From Ischnura elegans (taxonomy: Eukaryota; Arthropoda; Insecta; Odonata; Coenagrionidae), in NCBI RefSeq assembly GCF_921293095.1, contig NC_060254.1:110198917-110262916 (forward strand): DNA of 64,000 bases. The letters run 5' to 3'. The position numbers were made by a program, and so were the translations under genes. This document shows positions 1 through 12,600 of the stretch, one piece after another. Under the pieces are notes generated by a model. The model saw only the letters and a list, made by a program, of their open reading frames with translations, did no database searches and was not told the DNA's origin. Position 1 is the stretch's first letter; each line of letters starts with the position of its first letter.

Positions 1-134
1 ATCCTTGTGGAGGATAAAGCAGAAATAGATACATAAAAAAAGATACATGATCTATTCATGATTATATTCTCATTAATTTTTCATTTTCATCCTTCCTTTG
101 TACCTGCTGTTCCTTTGCATTTAAAAACTATATA

Positions 135-1064
135 CAGGGTTTGTATAAAAAGTAACCAAACTGAGCTCAGAAAACATATTTATTGGCAAAATTTCTACAC
201 CTTTCTTCTAGAAATCTTTGAAGTAGTCCTCATTGGAGTCGATAACCCATTGGTACAGGTTTTTCCAGGGCTCAAACGCCCCCTGGAAGTCAACAACTTG
301 TAAGAGCCCTTGTTGTAGAGAGTTGAACGGCTTCCAGAGTCCCGAACTGCATCCCCTTCAGTACTTTCTTGATCTTAGGGAATTGGAATAAGTTTGGTGG
401 TGCTGTATCCGGGCTGTCAAAACTACCCGGTTCGGTTTGCAGACGATCAAGAATATCTGAAGCGACAGCGACACGATGCTTCTTTTGCTCGTCCATCAGG
501 AGTTTTGGCACCAGCTTCACACAGATCTTGCTCGTGACCAGATCGTTCTTAACAATATCGTGAACGGTCATCTTATCAATTCCGACCTCTTCTGCAATTG
601 CTCAGATGCTCAGACAATGGTCAGTGTGCAACACATCACACACTTTTTGAATATCTGGGTCCATGTGACTGGTTGATGGATGTCCAGCATGCTGTTTGTC
701 GTGGATGTCATTGCGGCCTGCTCCGAAATTGTTGTGCCACTGGAAGGCTTGGGTTCTGGATATAGCGTCCTCACCGTAAACCTCATTGATCATCTTAAGA
801 GTTTCCGTGGGCGTTTTCTAGAGTTTGACGCAAAATTTGATGTTAACACGTTGCTCGATGGTACGTTCCATTTTCACTCTGATGAGGTCACTGATCACGC
901 ACTGCACTCTCGCAAGATGCTAACCCTCCAAGCGTCTGCAGGAAATTGACTTGGGCCCACTACCATTCCCTCGATCCCCCGCCATCAATACAGCATAGCA
1001 CAGTTTGCATACGCTTTACCTGGGCGTCACAAGCTCAGTCTGGTTACTTTTTATACAAACCCTG
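135..1064 (-). mobile_element. Internally deleted Tc1/mariner (mariner) element
   Basis: The element is bounded by near-perfect terminal inverted repeats that begin CAGGGTTTGTATAAAAAGTA. TA dinucleotides flank it at 133-134 and 1065-1066, which is the usual mariner target duplication. The minus strand encodes pieces of a mariner transposase. About 793-602 has the helix-turn-helix region with EVYGEDAISRTQAFQW and the GHPSTS linker. About 571-290 has the segment VPKLLMDEQKKHRVAV, then abruptly FPKIKKVLKG. The middle of the protein, which would carry the first two catalytic Asp motifs (TGDE and HDNAP), is missing. In the third motif (SPDxAPxD) the last Asp position reads Asn. There are also in-frame stops, so the copy is non-autonomous. 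It probably sits in an intron of the gene whose exon is at 1988-2251. Confidence 0.93.
290..793 (-). pseudogene. Mariner transposase remnant (broken)
   Basis: The remnant is read in two open pieces, 793-602 and 571-290, separated by a stop. The N-terminal piece matches the DNA-binding domain of mariner transposases. The second piece joins the inter-domain region directly to the C-terminal FPKLK-type segment. This shows an internal deletion that removed most of the catalytic domain. The protein would be inactive. Confidence 0.88.
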
Positions 1065-1987
1065 TATGTGTTCATTTCAAGCTGCGAAGAAGGGAAGGAG
1101 AGTGAAGAATACTAAATGAAGAGAAGAGTAATTACCAATGGGCCTGCTTAGCGGAACTTTACCATGGCTGAGAAAGAATAAATCACAATAGTTTTCCATG
1201 CAATGCAAAATGGTTCATTTGTCCTCAACCAGTTTCAGAAACTCATCACCATTATCAAAAGGTTATAAAAAACATCAACTAACTTTCTCATTCATTCGTT
1301 ACACGAGAATAGACGGCACGATTAGGGAAGGCCAAGAGAATGGGAGTTTAAAGATTATTTTCACTTATGGAGCAAGGTCAATGTTTTCAAAACCTTTGAG
1401 GAGGCAGTGGAACTCTTAAGGAAAGAAGCTAGAAGTGAGTGCAGCAGAACCATTACATTAAAAGGTTTATTTCTGCACATTTGGTGAAGTGTCTATAATT
1501 CAAAGTTTTCAACTAAGACCCACTCAGCATTATTGTCTCCAATGTGTAACACTTTAAAAGCAATAAATACTTTGAAAACTTAAAGACTTGCTATTTATCC
1601 TGATCGATTATGCTCCATCATTCTACCATCAACACTTCCTTTAGGCAGACCCACATAAAATAAATAGGGAGTGTTTGATGGGACCTGCTGTAGAAGTGAC
1701 GCATGGGTAATTCAAGGAATGACCGATAGAACTATAGATTATCAAGACTCTACTGTTCTGTAATGTTTAAATTGTCTCCCTCCAAATGATGCCTCATGAA
1801 ATGCACCCTACCTGACATTCTAAATGAGCCTCCCCCAATGAAATCACTGGCCGCTGCCACGGTGACAGACTTCAGTAATAAGTGAGGTTGACTCACCAAA
1901 AAAAAAAAATTGGCCCCTTTATCAACAAGTATACTTCTAAATACAATTAACTCATTATCCCAAAGAAAAAGAGATAAATATATTTAC
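1065..1987. other. Non-coding stretch, probable intron
   Basis: No recognisable coding segment, RNA gene or complete repeat was seen here. It lies 3' (minus strand) of the probable MTPAP exon and is best read as intron sequence. Confidence 0.4.
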
Positions 1988-2251
1988 CGAAGAACAACTT
2001 GAAACACTCTTCATAATGTCTCCTTCTGATAACGTAATGCATCCACATTTTAGTGGAGGCAGATTTTCAGCATTTTCAATATTCTTTGACTTCTTTTTAC
2101 TCTTTGATTTTAAGGAATTTCCACCACCTTTTGCCCGGAACCATAAAAGAGGTGACCTCACAGGAATCAAGTCTCCCTGACTTAAATGACCAGAAGCATC
2201 CAATATTCGCTCAACATCTTCAGCACTTGACAACTCCACCACGATGAACTG
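1988..2251 (-). CDS. MTPAP: Internal exon of probable mitochondrial poly(A) polymerase (MTPAP)
   Basis: On the minus strand an acceptor (AAATGTAG) precedes position 2251 and a donor (TCG then GTAAATA) follows 1988. The exon is 264 nt, exactly 88 codons, in phase 0 at both ends. It opens with QFIVVELSSAEDVERIL, resembling the end of the RNA-recognition-like domain. It then has IPVRSPLLWFRA, which I recognise from insect MTPAP just before the nucleotidyltransferase core. A Lys/Ser-rich insertion follows. MTPAP extends poly(A) tails on mitochondrial transcripts. The catalytic domain should be encoded by exons further 3', beyond the left edge of the window. The 5' exon with the mitochondrial leader was not found. 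The splice sites and phase are seen directly. The family name is from memory of the motif and is less certain. Confidence 0.65.
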
Positions 2252-2745
2252 CTACATTTCCATTTGAATGGAAAAAATATGTTAGGAATGTTAGGAAAAA
2301 CTGTTCTCTTCAAAATGATAATAATTAACATGCACATAATTGCATGCAGTATGCACATCTCCACCATGAATGGACAAATTATTTGATCTCATGGTCAGCA
2401 ATTGGTTTATATTGAACAAAAGCAGAGACAGTATGAAATACTGTGATAGAATGACAACAGAGCTCTCCACAAGAAATCTGATAATCACAGCTTAGTCAAG
2501 AAATCTGAATTGAACAATAGTAAATTCAATAATCCTCAATGTAAGAGAAAAAACTTGCCTTCAAAATTTGGAATATTAATTATCAGCCTAATGATAATAA
2601 TAAAATAGGCCTTCACATCTGCCATTCATTGGATTGGAAATGTTGAGTGACTAAGTTCATTGAGAACTAGTGTTTAAGGTGAATCAATTATTTACTAATA
2701 CCTATAATGCCTCTCCCTCCTGAGATTCAAAAGGTCATCCCCTAA

Positions 2746-2980
2746 AGGCCTGTTTACACAGTGGATTTACACATACGGGTTAATATCTAAATGTATGAAC
2801 ACGAGAATGGACGCCAAAATGCACTGTGTAACCACCCAACTTGTGCGAATGCATGCTCAGAAAATAGAACCTACTCTAATTTGGTTCATGCATTCGTACA
2901 GGTTCCGTTCCGGTTCACAAAAATCATTCGTGCAAACAGACATTAACTCGCACGTGTAAATGTATCATGCAAACAGGCCT
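2746..2980. mobile_element. PIF/Harbinger-type MITE, 235 bp
   Basis: The terminal inverted repeats begin AGGCCTGTTT at both ends (left AGGCCTGTTTACACA, right in reverse AGGCCTGTTTGCATG). TAA lies directly outside each end (2743-2745 and 2981-2983). The 3 bp TAA/TTA duplication and GGCC-type ends are typical of PIF/Harbinger non-autonomous elements. No coding capacity is seen. Confidence 0.8.
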
Positions 2981-3239
2981 TAACACATGGCACTAAACCC
3001 CTTGAAAATTCATCATGCACTCATCTATCTCACCCAAAACTTTTTTACAACTTCAGGCACCTGATTACAGTGGTTGCCACTTTTCCGTAAATTTTAAAAG
3101 TATTTTTAATCATTCATAACATAAATATTTAATTTTTAAACCCCCAAAAAATGCATATACAAGCCTGCCCAAAAATTTTAAATGAAGCATGGCCCACCAC
3201 CTCTGTGGGCATCCCTGAATAAATAAAATTAATTTAAAA

Positions 3240-3504
3240 AAATTGATATTAGTATAGGTAAATGCGAACTGTATGAATTAAGATTCAAAGCTATAGCTGA
3301 CAATGAGGAAATCGAGGAGTGTATTAAGCGGCCGATAACCCGGAAAGTAAATAGAATAAGGAAATGGTTTTCAATGGAAGAGAATGAAAAGCGGAATTCA
3401 TGGGAAAACAAAGTATTAAGTTTTTGGGACATTTGGGATTGGTATGTAAACACTGTGGAACGGAATGTGTTCCGAAAGAATGAACGAGAAAGACCACGGA
3501 TGTA
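3240..3504 (+). pseudogene. Unrecognised open stretch, possible transposon remnant
   Basis: One plus-strand frame stays open for about 88 codons and ends at TAG (3502-3504). Its composition is balanced and protein-like: charged and aromatic, with segments such as CELYELRFKAIADNEEIEE and WDIWDWYVNTVERNVF. There is no start codon at its head. I do not recognise the family. A fragment of a transposase or a decayed exon are both possible. The opposite strand also has a 134-codon frame with an improbable Trp/Phe-rich composition, which looks like its shadow. Confidence 0.3.
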
Positions 3505-4774
3505 GTAAGCCAACAGGACACAAGAACAGATGGGAGGACAGAGAATTACCTGCCACAAATACCACCACCAAGTGCATTGTATGAAACCGGGAAAAATTGC
3601 TTCAAAACAACACCAAAAGGCCAAGTCTTTCATTTATGAGGTAATGAATCTTAAATGGGCGAATTTTATCAAATAGTTCTCACCATGTCATCACTGAATG
3701 AGTAATGATACATTTGTTCCACGGATGCAAACTGCGAAATATATGAATATAATTCCGGATGAGACATTGCTGACTGCACCTGAACAAGGATACTTCGTTC
3801 AGCTTCATCACGTTTTTTTCTTATCATCGAATCATAAGGAGAAGGAGTTTTCTTTGGTGCTTTTTGAGGAATGGTCGAAGTCGAACCTTGAAGGAAAAGG
3901 GAAAATTTGTCAACTAGTCACTCCTCTCTCAAAGCCAGCGGGATTTCAGCTAGAGCTTTTTAAATATTACCTGCAAGGTGCTTAAAATGGACATCATTCC
4001 GTAATTTGTAAAAAAGAGGTTGCAAAACCTTGATCCTAGAGGGTTGCGACTGAATGTGGGTCAAAATTCCATTTCGGCTTCTTAGGCAAAAGGCTCGAAA
4101 AACGGACATACTACACGAACTGCCCACAGTATTGATACCAAAATTAGTCCATTAATTCATTTATCGTACATTATGATAAAGTAAATACTTTTCCAGCTAC
4201 CTCCATGTGTTTATCGAGATTCCTCGATTTCGAATTCGTTCTTCTTTTGTCTTTCGGTTCGGATTGAGGTTGGCGGCGAAAAATTTGAATAGCATCAAAA
4301 TCGAGGTTACAAATACTAATCACATCACCTCAATCGAGGAAGTTAGAGAATGATATAATAAGTCCGGTATAATTTTTTATTATTCAGCAGCATTTACTGA
4401 TATGTAGGGTCGACTCTGAATTCGGACCTAAGGCACTATAAATGTTCTCGCTTGGCGCAGTATAACCAGTTTTCAACTAAGGTCCTTTAGGGATCTTGTT
4501 ATCCACCTTTCGCGAGAAAATACGCGTAACTGTGACAATTAATCATATAAACCACACATTTAATGCAGGTGAGACGATTATCAACTTGAAAGGAGGATTG
4601 AACAAGGTAACAAATTCCACTTTAAGGATTCTAGGGATAATTCCTCTGGAATATTGCTAGTTACTTTTCTATTACTCCCATTGTCAACAATAAAAACCAA
4701 TACTAATATATACACCAACAGACAATAAAGTGCTCAATAAAATGAATTATGATACCATTAATTTAATTACTTCC
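3505..4774. other. Non-coding stretch
   Basis: Apart from a 95-codon plus-strand open frame (3698-3985) with no recognisable motif, nothing is supported here. Confidence 0.3.
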
Positions 4775-4804
4775 TTAGGTACATCATAATTATGATGTAC
4801 CTAA
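4775..4804. repeat. 30 bp perfect palindrome
   Basis: The left half TTAGGTACATCATAA is followed immediately by its exact reverse complement with no spacer, in an AT-rich context. It may be a MITE centre, a cruciform-prone site or chance. No flanking target duplication was found. Confidence 0.75.
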
Positions 4805-7800
4805 TTAAAGTTGTTTTTATTTTGCTGCGAGAGATGACTTCCTTTGTTTAATCTCTTGTTATGTTGGAATAAAGCAAAAATCTCAAATTTTTTTGTTAAG
4901 AACGAGTAATCTCATGTATCTCATAGATTATGAATGGTATCGACACAATAGATTTGAACTATAATGAAACAAGTATGTTTGATGAAATAGGATAAAAATT
5001 GTTGAAAATATTCAGCAAAATTTTCTTCCAAAGCTGATCAATGTGAATACAGCAACCTCCTGTTTACATTGGGTTGCATACTTTCCACCTTGGAGACAAC
5101 CATGCAGTATTTCAGTTAATAGTCATTCAACGATAACATCTACAATGATGCATTCACCCCCACATATCTTCAAATGCAGATCAATATAAACTATACTTTG
5201 AAATCCTATGTTAATTCGGAGGTCATTATACTCAAGTTGATGGTGATGAAAAGATCTACGAAAAACTTGTGTCAAAAGTTTCCATTTATGCATCACACTT
5301 CTTAATGCCTACCAAAATGAGAAGATAAATTTTTCATGGCACAACTCGACCGCTCATCATAAGCCCTGTTATTTACAGAATCGTTAAAAAAAACCAGCCG
5401 TAGTGGCGTAGTTTGGGGGGGTCGAAAACCAGGGGGAAAATTTTACAAAAACAGGGAACTAAGTAATGGGTTTTTGAACTAATTTTAACATTTCATTTCT
5501 TAAAGAAATATTTTGTAAATTCATGATTTTTCCATATTTTGTTTTCTTTTTTGAAGGAAAATAATTGTGTATTTTTATTTGGTGGGGGGGGTTCAGCCTG
5601 CCCCCCTGACTAGCCGCCATTCATCCTCTGGGATAACAAACACCTGTCATATGCCTATGAAATATACAGAATCAAGGTACACCTGTCAGTTTCAATGTTT
5701 CACATACTCAACTGTTTTGCTAGTGCTGGAGAAGAGGTAATACATATAATCAGATAACATCTGTCTCATATATTTAATGTTCAAAATGAATTGTAGCTGC
5801 TTGTACCGCTAATCCCCATACTTATTGTAGCCATTCCCAATTGGACTGGCAACAAAATTCACCTGAATGAGTGGTGAAATAAGCATTATGTGTGACTCAG
5901 CAGAGGATTTTGGTTATGATCAGGTGTGTGAATGGTTCCCTGACCATTTCCTTTGTTTCCCCATCCCTTATAACCCTCCCCCACTATTTAGACGAGTGTT
6001 CTACCCCCCATCCTCACTGTGAGACTTAGTGCTGGCGATGATACCCACTGATGAGCTCCCAACCGTCCTCCAGTGAAGGTTTCACCGGGATCAAATAGGG
6101 CTATTCCAAGTGGACATTCATTCCCCCAAAGAACCCCTTCCATGTTCTCTGAGGGAATAAAAGTACCGCTGTGATGCCCAATAAGAAAATTTACTTGATC
6201 GACAGCTGCCGCTCATGTTTTACAGCAGCCGTGAGTGAGCACTAGTGAGGGCATAAGCAACTCTTTTTGTGGAGCTGCCTCACCGCTCACTACAGCCTGC
6301 TTGCGCAGTGCGACTCAGCAAAGTGCTTCTGGGTTGAGGGGAGGGGAAAGCGGGGGGTGGAAGAAAGGGGAAGAGGGGAAGGTGGTGAGGGGGATTTCAG
6401 AACGAACATTTGAAATGCAACATTTCCTTGATCACAATTTGAAAATTTGATTTCATATCAATCACGTATTGCATAGTAACAATGCTTAACAGGTGATATA
6501 AATGAGGAACCATTTCTGCCAATACGTTATATCTTTCATGAAAGATGCAAAATGTATTCCGTCTCCTGTGCTTAGAGATGACGACAATTTAAAACTTTCT
6601 GTTTTAACAAATATTCTCTCCAAAACTACATGATCATGTAAACAATTCATAATTAATTTCCTCAATTAATATTAGTTGTTTGTGCTAGAACAAATTTTTA
6701 TATTTGTCTCACATTATTTTCATAAATTAACTGTTGCCGAAAACTTTACATGAGCATCTTCCACAATGTTTCTATCACAATGCATGGTACATGCAGGAAA
6801 GAGAGTTATGATAAGGGTCATAAGAGATTCTTTAGAGTAATACCCAGAAAATGAATCAGGAGAATCTTTCAAGGGACGTGAAAGGGTGAGCAGTGGGCTA
6901 CTAAAAGTGCCATGTGCTCCCTTTGACAAGCCGGCAAGCTAGCCAAAGAAGTGGACGATGCAACATGCAGAGACGACTATCACTGTCTCAACCCACCATC
7001 TCAACATACCATCACTAACATCGTCACTATTCTTTAAGTAACAGTAAGTAGGTACTCTCCCAGTTCTCCCGGCGAAAGTCCCAAGCCCTGATCCCCCACA
7101 AGAAATTCCCCAAGAGTCCAGGCCAGTGAAGTCTCAACATCACTGTAATCGCCCTATCTTTTCCACCAAAATTTCCCACTGTAGAAGTTTTTAATTGCGA
7201 CTCAAAGACCTAACCAGGAAAATAGTACAGACCAATTGAGCTGCACTTAATTTGCCCCAGCAAATGTTTATCCAATTTACTTTCCAACCTAGTTACTCCA
7301 TTTGATACCATGGCCTTCAGCTGCATTATTCATTTCAATTTCTTTTGTTGCATCTAGATTAGTTTAGGATTAGGGATAGTATTATAATATGTTATTTTAT
7401 TTTTTGCATCATTTCATGACTATTTCTCGATGCTTCTTTAGTTCTATTGTGTATAAAGCCATCTTTTTAATTATCACAGATTTTTTTTTTGTGATGTTTG
7501 ATAAATGTCTTGCGAAGGTTTGAACTTTTGTCGTGTGAAAATTAAACTTCCTTCTATTTAATGGGATGGTTTTGTGTTACCTTAACACCTCACTGCACGG
7601 CCAAGCCAACAGGATTTCCTTTCACGAAAGTCATACGCTCGTACATCACAGTCAACCATGCATATTAGTCATATCCCGACCCTTTAGATATTAAACTCAT
7701 TGCCAACCAGAGCAAACCTTTCCCCCTTTACCTTTGGGTGTGTCATCTTTCAAGGTTAAAGACGATGGATCTGACACTCAACAACCCATTCCCCTAATTT

Positions 7801-9393
7801 ATCCCTCGAAACATCCCTTCGAAGTAACTCCTCCTCCTCTCCCAGCAGGAAAGGGAAGAGGGTTAAAATATAGGTATTTAAAATAACAGCTAAAGCAATG
7901 ACAACAGCGGTTTGAAAAAAGCCTATTCATCAGGTTGAAGGCTACATGTTTTGAGAAGAGAAACTTGTTCTTAATATTGACAATGATTTCAACTGAAAAG
8001 AGTTACAGATGTAAATAGAAATATGTACCTACATACATATGACAAAGTCATGAAATTGAAGTTTTTCACCTAAACTGGGATCCTTCTAACCATAATGACA
8101 TCAAGGCCAATGATAATAGCACAAAGGTTAAGCTGAATACACACAGCAATGCAGACAAGAGTATTCATATTTAGAGTAAAACATTTCTATATTTATTATT
8201 TAAAAATATTAAGGCACACAAAAACATCTAACAAAAATATTATAGAAAATTCAACCTTGATAGGTAACTGATTTTAAAGGATTTCACTTGAAAACAGTTA
8301 ATAGCTGATGATGTAGAAAAAGATTTAATCATATACCCATTTTGAACAGCAACAAAAATAGTATAGTTTTAATTTCCTTACAAAAATATTTTGGAACAGA
8401 GAAAAACAATCAATGTCATCTGAAACAGATTTTTATAATACAAACTTAACATCAAATGATCAACAGAATAAAAGAAGAGCATAAGATTTCATTCATTAAA
8501 TTGATTCAAATGAATGATCAGTAATAATCTTTCAGGAAGAAAATTGTGTCAGGGCAAAAATGGATTTAAGCTGAAATGATTCCAATTACAAAAGCATAAG
8601 CTTTGGCAACAAAAGATGTATATAGTATATGAAAATTAGAATGAAATAGACGATGATATGCTAGGAGAATAAGTCATTAAAGCAGAATATAAAATGCACT
8701 AGGTGACCAAAGCTTTAACATATGTATGAAGTAGGGAATGTTTTAGTTGGGCTCATCACAAGTTATAAATTTCCTCTGGGTACAAAGAAATTTCAGTTTT
8801 AACTGAAAATATGAAATTTGGCACACAATGATTTTATCGTGACTGCTATGATGAATTCAACATTCACAAGTTGTTGGCATATTTCCTTACAATTGAAACA
8901 CTTTCGACAAGATAAATTGGAGACATGAATTCAAACTTAGCATCCTCCAAATACAAAAAAATCAACAAAGATTACCATCACGTATTTTTAAAATTCAACG
9001 AAAAGTTGTTACAATAGGTTAACTTCATAAATTTTGCATTGATATAAAATAGGCAATAATAGCCAGAGGTGGAATATATTATCATGCCGTTGACCCAATA
9101 GATATGCACATGAGAAATTCTTTCACACAGCAATTCAACTGTTACCAAAGTCTTACCCAATCCATGAGATTCGATGATTGTACTGTTGATGTAAGAAATC
9201 TGCAGCCCTACTGGCAGTATTTCAGTGAAAAAATGTAAGAACTAATCTACAACAATGATCCCACAGCTGCAACCAACAACTTGCAGAATGAACTCTCACA
9301 GAAATATGTGTTTGTATTTTGAGCACCTTTGCCATTGCTTCCAGGGCAAAAACAAATCGTCCTCTTCCAAAGCCACTCCTTAAATTAATGCAA
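4805..9393. other. Long stretch without a recognised gene
   Basis: This lies between the NADK2 stop codon and the probable MTPAP exon. It contains G/C homopolymer-flanked debris near 5398-5625, similar in feel to ends of DNA transposons with a TAGTGGCG-type terminus. It also has AT-rich anonymous sequence. A TTTATT at about 8193-8198 would read as AATAAA on the minus strand and could be a distant poly(A) signal for NADK2, but this is speculative. Confidence 0.3.
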
Positions 9394-9632
9394 TCATGTT
9401 GGAAGTAAACTGATTGTCAAGAGTGCATCAGGATCATGGATCTCCAAAATGGCCGAAGTACCATCGTTAAAACTGAAGGATATACCACCGTCAACAACCA
9501 GACCAGCATCAAAGCACCGAGACTTGACATCAATTCGCTGGGCATAACCCCTTGGACGGACATTATCATTTCGACTGGGCCACACCCCTCCACATATGAG
9601 ATCCCTGATGGTGTACGCCATCTTATTCTCAT
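9394..9632 (-). CDS. NADK2: NADK2 terminal coding exon
   Basis: The acceptor is TTTTCAG before 9632. The exon begins with AT, which completes a GAT codon with the last G of the preceding exon. It encodes the C-terminal NAD-kinase segment, including PRGYAQRIDVKSRCFD and GLVVDGGISFSFNDG, and ends LLTISLLPT then TGA. Confidence 0.92.
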
Positions 9633-12600
9633 CTGAAAAGAGAGAATAGGCAGCAGGTTTCAATAAGCCATACTTTCTTGGAATTGAAATTCAAAATTGA
9701 GGACCTGGGTGCAGTTATAGCATTCGTAGACCCATTTCCCTTTGATAAACAGTAAGTTGTGGGTGACATTACAACGATTAATGAACAGGCTGAATATGTA
9801 ATTGAATTACAAGCCCCAAGAGGAAGCATTGAGGTGCAGAAGAAGACAAAGAATCATTGTGGGAATGGAATGCCAAGAAATTTGTAGAAAATAATTAGCA
9901 TGAGAAAGAGAAAGTGAGCAGAAAATGATGAGGAATTAATATGGGATTAAAATGGAGAAAGGTGAGAACAAAACAAAAAAAACATCACCACCTTTCCCTA
10001 AAAGGTAACAGCTACAGAACAAAAATAAAATATTTTGACTCCTTGCCACAAATTACCAATTAGCCGTAGCCACACTTCTTTACAAATCACAGCGACTGAA
10101 AACTTGCGAATAGCCTAAATAATGCCATTTTACTAGCTTAAAACAACTGAGTAATACATACATGCTAAGAAATAGAATCCACTAATACTGTTCACAGTAT
10201 GCGATAATTATTTTTTGATTATGTATGCAGTATCTTTGAGAAGTTAATAGAAAGACATTTTTAAAATTTTGATTTTATACCATTACATAAGTACTTATAT
10301 GACTGGCTCTAAAGCAAAGTTTTCTCCATGGAAAAATAAAATTTAATGAATTTATCCTTCAGGATGAAATAGTTCTACCACATCGATAAAACTCCAAACT
10401 CAGTATCTGAACTCCTTCCAATTGGAAGAGTAAATTTGATAAAAGGCTTTGTTTGAATATGCATAAATAAAATTCAATTCAAAGTAGCGTTCCATCTTAA
10501 AATACCAAAAGGCAGAACTTCAATGGAACAGTGTGCCTCAGAGGAGATGACCAATACAGTAGACTCTCGTTACTACGAAGTTCACAGGACCGAAAAACTG
10601 GAGGTTCATAATAATGAAGTTTGTATGAATGTTTCTTTTAGGAATCATCGAAAAAAAAAACATATTTAGTCAAAATTTCTAGTCTCTTCAATATCCTGAA
10701 CTTACAATGGCATTGCAAAACAGCTTCAGAATCAAGTGTATAATGTACGCGATTAAATTACACGCAAATATAAAAAAACAAGCACATTCGTTTCATTTTC
10801 TTAAAAGAAAAATACGGCATTACGCACGAGGTTTGATATCTTCCCAAATACAATAAAACCTCGATACACCAACAAGATGTGTTCCTTGAGACCTTGCAAT
10901 CTATGCAAGGCATCGAGGATTGTGGTTATCCTGCAGAATGCAACACTGCATCACAGTTTACGTTAACTCACGATTGTGACGCACTGATCTGGATGGGCGT
11001 GCGACATAGCCGGGGCCAAAAAAAATAAATAAAAATCGCAATCCACAGGAAGGAAGAATGGGTGAAACACTGAACAGTTCCTGACTTCACACCGGATCCA
11101 ATGATACTTTCTCAGTTTGTGCCAAAAGTGCGAGTTCCTCTATGCCACACAACGTCACATCAGCCAACTCTAAAGGCACCAAATTAGACATTTCTGGCAC
11201 GCCTGGATTTTTCGAATGTTTGTATCTCTGAAAGTTTGTACATCGAATGTGCATTGGGAGAGGACTAACTGTTAGTCTAATTTATTATGGGCGATAATGA
11301 GTGGGTCATCTTGATTCCACAAGAATGAAGCTTATTATATGATGTTGAGTGCAAACTGAAGTATCAAAGAAGAACCATAATTGACATCCTTGGATGCAGT
11401 ACACAAGGAGAACTTAAACGTAGCGCAATGATTATAATGTAGCGGAGTGATTATCCACCTAAATGCAGTTACTTATTTGTTGAACTTCGTAATTAAGTTC
11501 ATTTTATAACCGCCAGGACCGGGACTGAGGTTCGTGATTTCGTAATACAGAAAATTTTGTAATAACGATTCTTTTAACATAGATTGGATGGGATATTTGT
11601 CGGGACCAACGATTTACTTTGTAATAACGAAAAACTTCCTAATAAGGTCGTTCGTATGAATGAGAGTCCACTCTATGACTATCAAAGAGCCTGAAATACA
11701 TACCTGGTTTGAATACAAGTGTGTTGTTGAAACGGGAAGTAATTTTATCAATCAGAGGAGCATTTTTATCACTCAGAACTTCCGGTCCTAAACCAGTTTC
11801 GTCAGCAATGATGCGGACCAGTTCCTCGACCGACTGGTGAGTCAATCTGTCGATACTGAACGTCCATGAGGTAGATCCCGTCCCTGTGCTCACACACATC
11901 CCAGAGCTCTTGACTTTCTTCCGTTCACCACCGTCCACCTGCATCTCATAGTACGAAACTCGAGCCGACAAACACTCTCCAATAAAAACCTGAGAAGAAA
12001 AAGATGCCATTAGCACGGAATTGTTAAGTCTGGCATGACATTCCATCAGCTATGAAAACAAACAGCTAAAATTGTTATCTATAAATCACAGCTACTTATT
12101 TCAATATAAAGATGATCCTGAAATAAAATGAACAAAGGTATGACCCAACAACATTCATGCATGCCTACATAATTGAGACAGCTCAATTACATGTAAACAG
12201 ACGTGCATCAACTACAAGGTAAAGTTTTATGACATTATTGTATGTATACCCATATACAAGTATGCAAGTAGTTTAATAACAAAAAAAATTAGGAAATAAA
12301 ATAAAACCAAATGGAGCCCTGAAGAGAAATCTGGAGATCTGAACAAGCACCTCCACAATAAACCATATGCATAAAATATGTAAGTAAATATGTATCAAAA
12401 GAAATAGTTTTACCTCATTAAGCGCTAAAACAGGGAGAACGCGCTTCTTTGCTGGTGTATCAGAATTATCATTACTCGGCACAGCTGCATTGTGTTGCTC
12501 TTGAATACAATCAAAAAACCTAATGCAAAGAATATGATAACGTTAGAACATATCTGAATGAACCATTCCAAAATATAATTCCTCGAAAAGCACAGATGAT

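Noticed and set aside
5398-5625. A DNA transposon bounded by G and C runs
   Set aside because: No convincing inverted repeats or target duplication could be drawn.
7885-7940. Hammerhead-like phrase on the minus strand (CTGATGA…TCAAAC)
   Set aside because: The GAAA box is missing and no stem II forms. It is weaker than the other candidates.
9436-9636. Plus-strand open frame over the NADK2 terminal exon
   Set aside because: It is a shadow of the minus-strand coding exon, which has family motifs and splice phase.
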